From positions 25,583,923 to 25,647,922 of the forward strand of contig OX377201.1 of the NCBI GenBank assembly GCA_947396885.1: 64,000 bases of DNA, written 5' to 3'. The notes under the pieces are model-generated. The model was not told the DNA's origin. It ran no database searches and saw nothing but the letters and a program-made list of their open reading frames with translations. Position numbers and translations under genes: made by a program. Below, one piece after another: positions 62,851 to 64,000 of this stretch (position 1 is its first letter; each line of letters begins with the position of its first letter). The DNA comes from Heligmosomoides polygyrus polygyrus (taxonomy: Eukaryota > Nematoda > Chromadorea > Rhabditida > Heligmosomidae).

Positions 62851-64000
62851 TTTTCCTGATTGAGACATAATCAGAAAAATGACAAAACTCCCTGTTTTAA
62901 GACTTGTCACCCTATTGCTCCTCTTCTGCTGTGTCAAGGCGACTCTCCCGTCCATGCTGAACAGTACTGTTGAGTTTGACAAATGCATTTAATCGCATGT
63001 TCACCGCCACGCGACCGAATAGACTGCAATACAGGCGTCAGCTCGGGCTCATGACTGCACCAGATGCGCGTACTGCATGTGAGGATTACGGTAGACTATT
63101 ATTCAGCCGTTTGCTGTCCCCGTTCTTGTCCAGGCTTGTTCTTGAAGGATAGGTCTCTGAGTTCTCCATAACAAGAACCTCCTCAGATGCGAGCAAATAC
63201 GTTATCGAGAAGAAATTGCTCACCAAAGGGGCAGCTGGAAATTTTATACAGTTTGCAGTCCTTCGTCTGGCAATTACCGTAACCCAAAGGATAAGAAAGA
63301 CGATCTTTATCTCTGTTTTAAACCGACTTCTTACTGGGGGCAATAAAAATTAGCACTGTGGTAATGTTTATTTGCTCCCTATACCTCTGGAACGTCGGCC
63401 GCGGTTTAATTGAACAGTTCCAATCAAAGGGTATGCTGCCTTCCTTCTTTCGTGATCGTCTTCTACGGCAAGGTGTAGTAAATGAGTTAGAGAAGGATAG
63501 AACAACTAGTACATAAGATGTGCAGTGGAGCACACTGCAACTGACCATACGAGTTTCTGGGTGCAATCCTTGTTTGAAAAGGTCAAGAGATCTTTTGCGT
63601 GCGTTACGATCCGTTACCTAAATTTTCTCGAAAGCTTAGCTACCGCCTCATGGTGTCAGGCCGCTCAGTTTCGTGGAAAGCGTGGAGTGGCATATGAGAG
63701 GGCAAGACGCAATGCGTGCTATGAGGGGTGCACAGTGATAGAAATTATAACTAATCGTCTGCTGCCGTTTGAATGTTTTCGCGCGCTTACTACACACCAC
63801 CCAAACCGTTGTCATCGCAGCTCGCTCCTGTCATTGCGCGCGCAAATCTACATACACCTCTATGAAGGACAAGACTACTCAGACACCTCTAGGAAGGACA
63901 AGACTCGTCTAATCTTCTTGTGCTCAAACTGGTCTCGTCGCTCGAAAAGGAGAGCGCAGCTGGGTTCTGCTCTTCGAGCACAGAATCATCTTGGGAAGAA

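Larger units (their letters stand above)
62146..64000 (+). other. ASNSD1 3' flank, no gene seen
   Basis: Contains a partial SINE-A (62287) and a partial MITE (62758). Short open frames on both strands have no recognisable content. Near the right edge (63852-63905) a CACCTCTA.GAAGGACAAGAC unit is duplicated. Confidence -1.

Overview
This is a repeat-rich eukaryotic window and most likely comes from a clade V (strongylid, hookworm-like) nematode. The evidence is a set of short exons joined by 50-60 bp introns ending in TTTTCAG-type acceptors, very large repeat-filled introns between them, and decayed RTE-type LINE fragments of the kind common in hookworm assemblies. The species assignment is inference; the gene assignments come from exon-by-exon translation with consistent splice phase.

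Two host genes, both on the + strand, span almost the whole window. (1) Positions 1-27374: the MON2 homolog (C. elegans mon-2 type), a large HEAT-repeat Golgi/endosome trafficking scaffold. It enters from the left edge already inside the coding region, and 39 exons can be read in phase to the stop codon. (2) About 28.9-62.1 kb: a homolog of asparagine synthetase domain-containing protein 1 (ASNSD1), with 12 convincing exons and one tentative first exon. It keeps the SGGVDS ATP-pyrophosphatase loop but shows no N-terminal MCGI glutaminase start. Two of its introns are about 11 and 12 kb long.

The rest is mobile DNA, often nested. In mon-2 introns: an 8-bp-TSD MITE (2.8-3.15 kb), a piggyBac-like TTAA MITE (4.2-4.8 kb), a mariner-like element containing a long-TIR element that contains a tRNA-derived SINE (18.0-20.5 kb), and a SINE split by a hAT element that itself carries another SINE (25.4-27.1 kb). 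Between the genes lies a Penelope-like remnant with inverted terminal repeats and a GIY-YIG fragment (27.9-28.9 kb).

In ASNSD1 introns: many SINEs of two tRNA-related families, LINE fragments, a Tc1-like transposase cut in two by a full-length Ty3/gypsy retrotransposon (40.75-47.82 kb) with two identical LTRs and an intact gag-pol frame, a decayed LTR element on the - strand whose LTR was hit by a PIF/Harbinger-like element (50.3-55.4 kb), and a short LTR-like unit with a gag-like ORF (56.6-58.0 kb). Several tandem repeats occur, including a TTCGAA-rich 41-bp satellite that recurs in five introns.

The most unusual item is the 3' part of the Ty3 element. Its integrase reading frame runs into a hairpin, and the 1.1 kb between there and the 3' LTR carries unrecognised open reading frames on the opposite strand, converging on pol.
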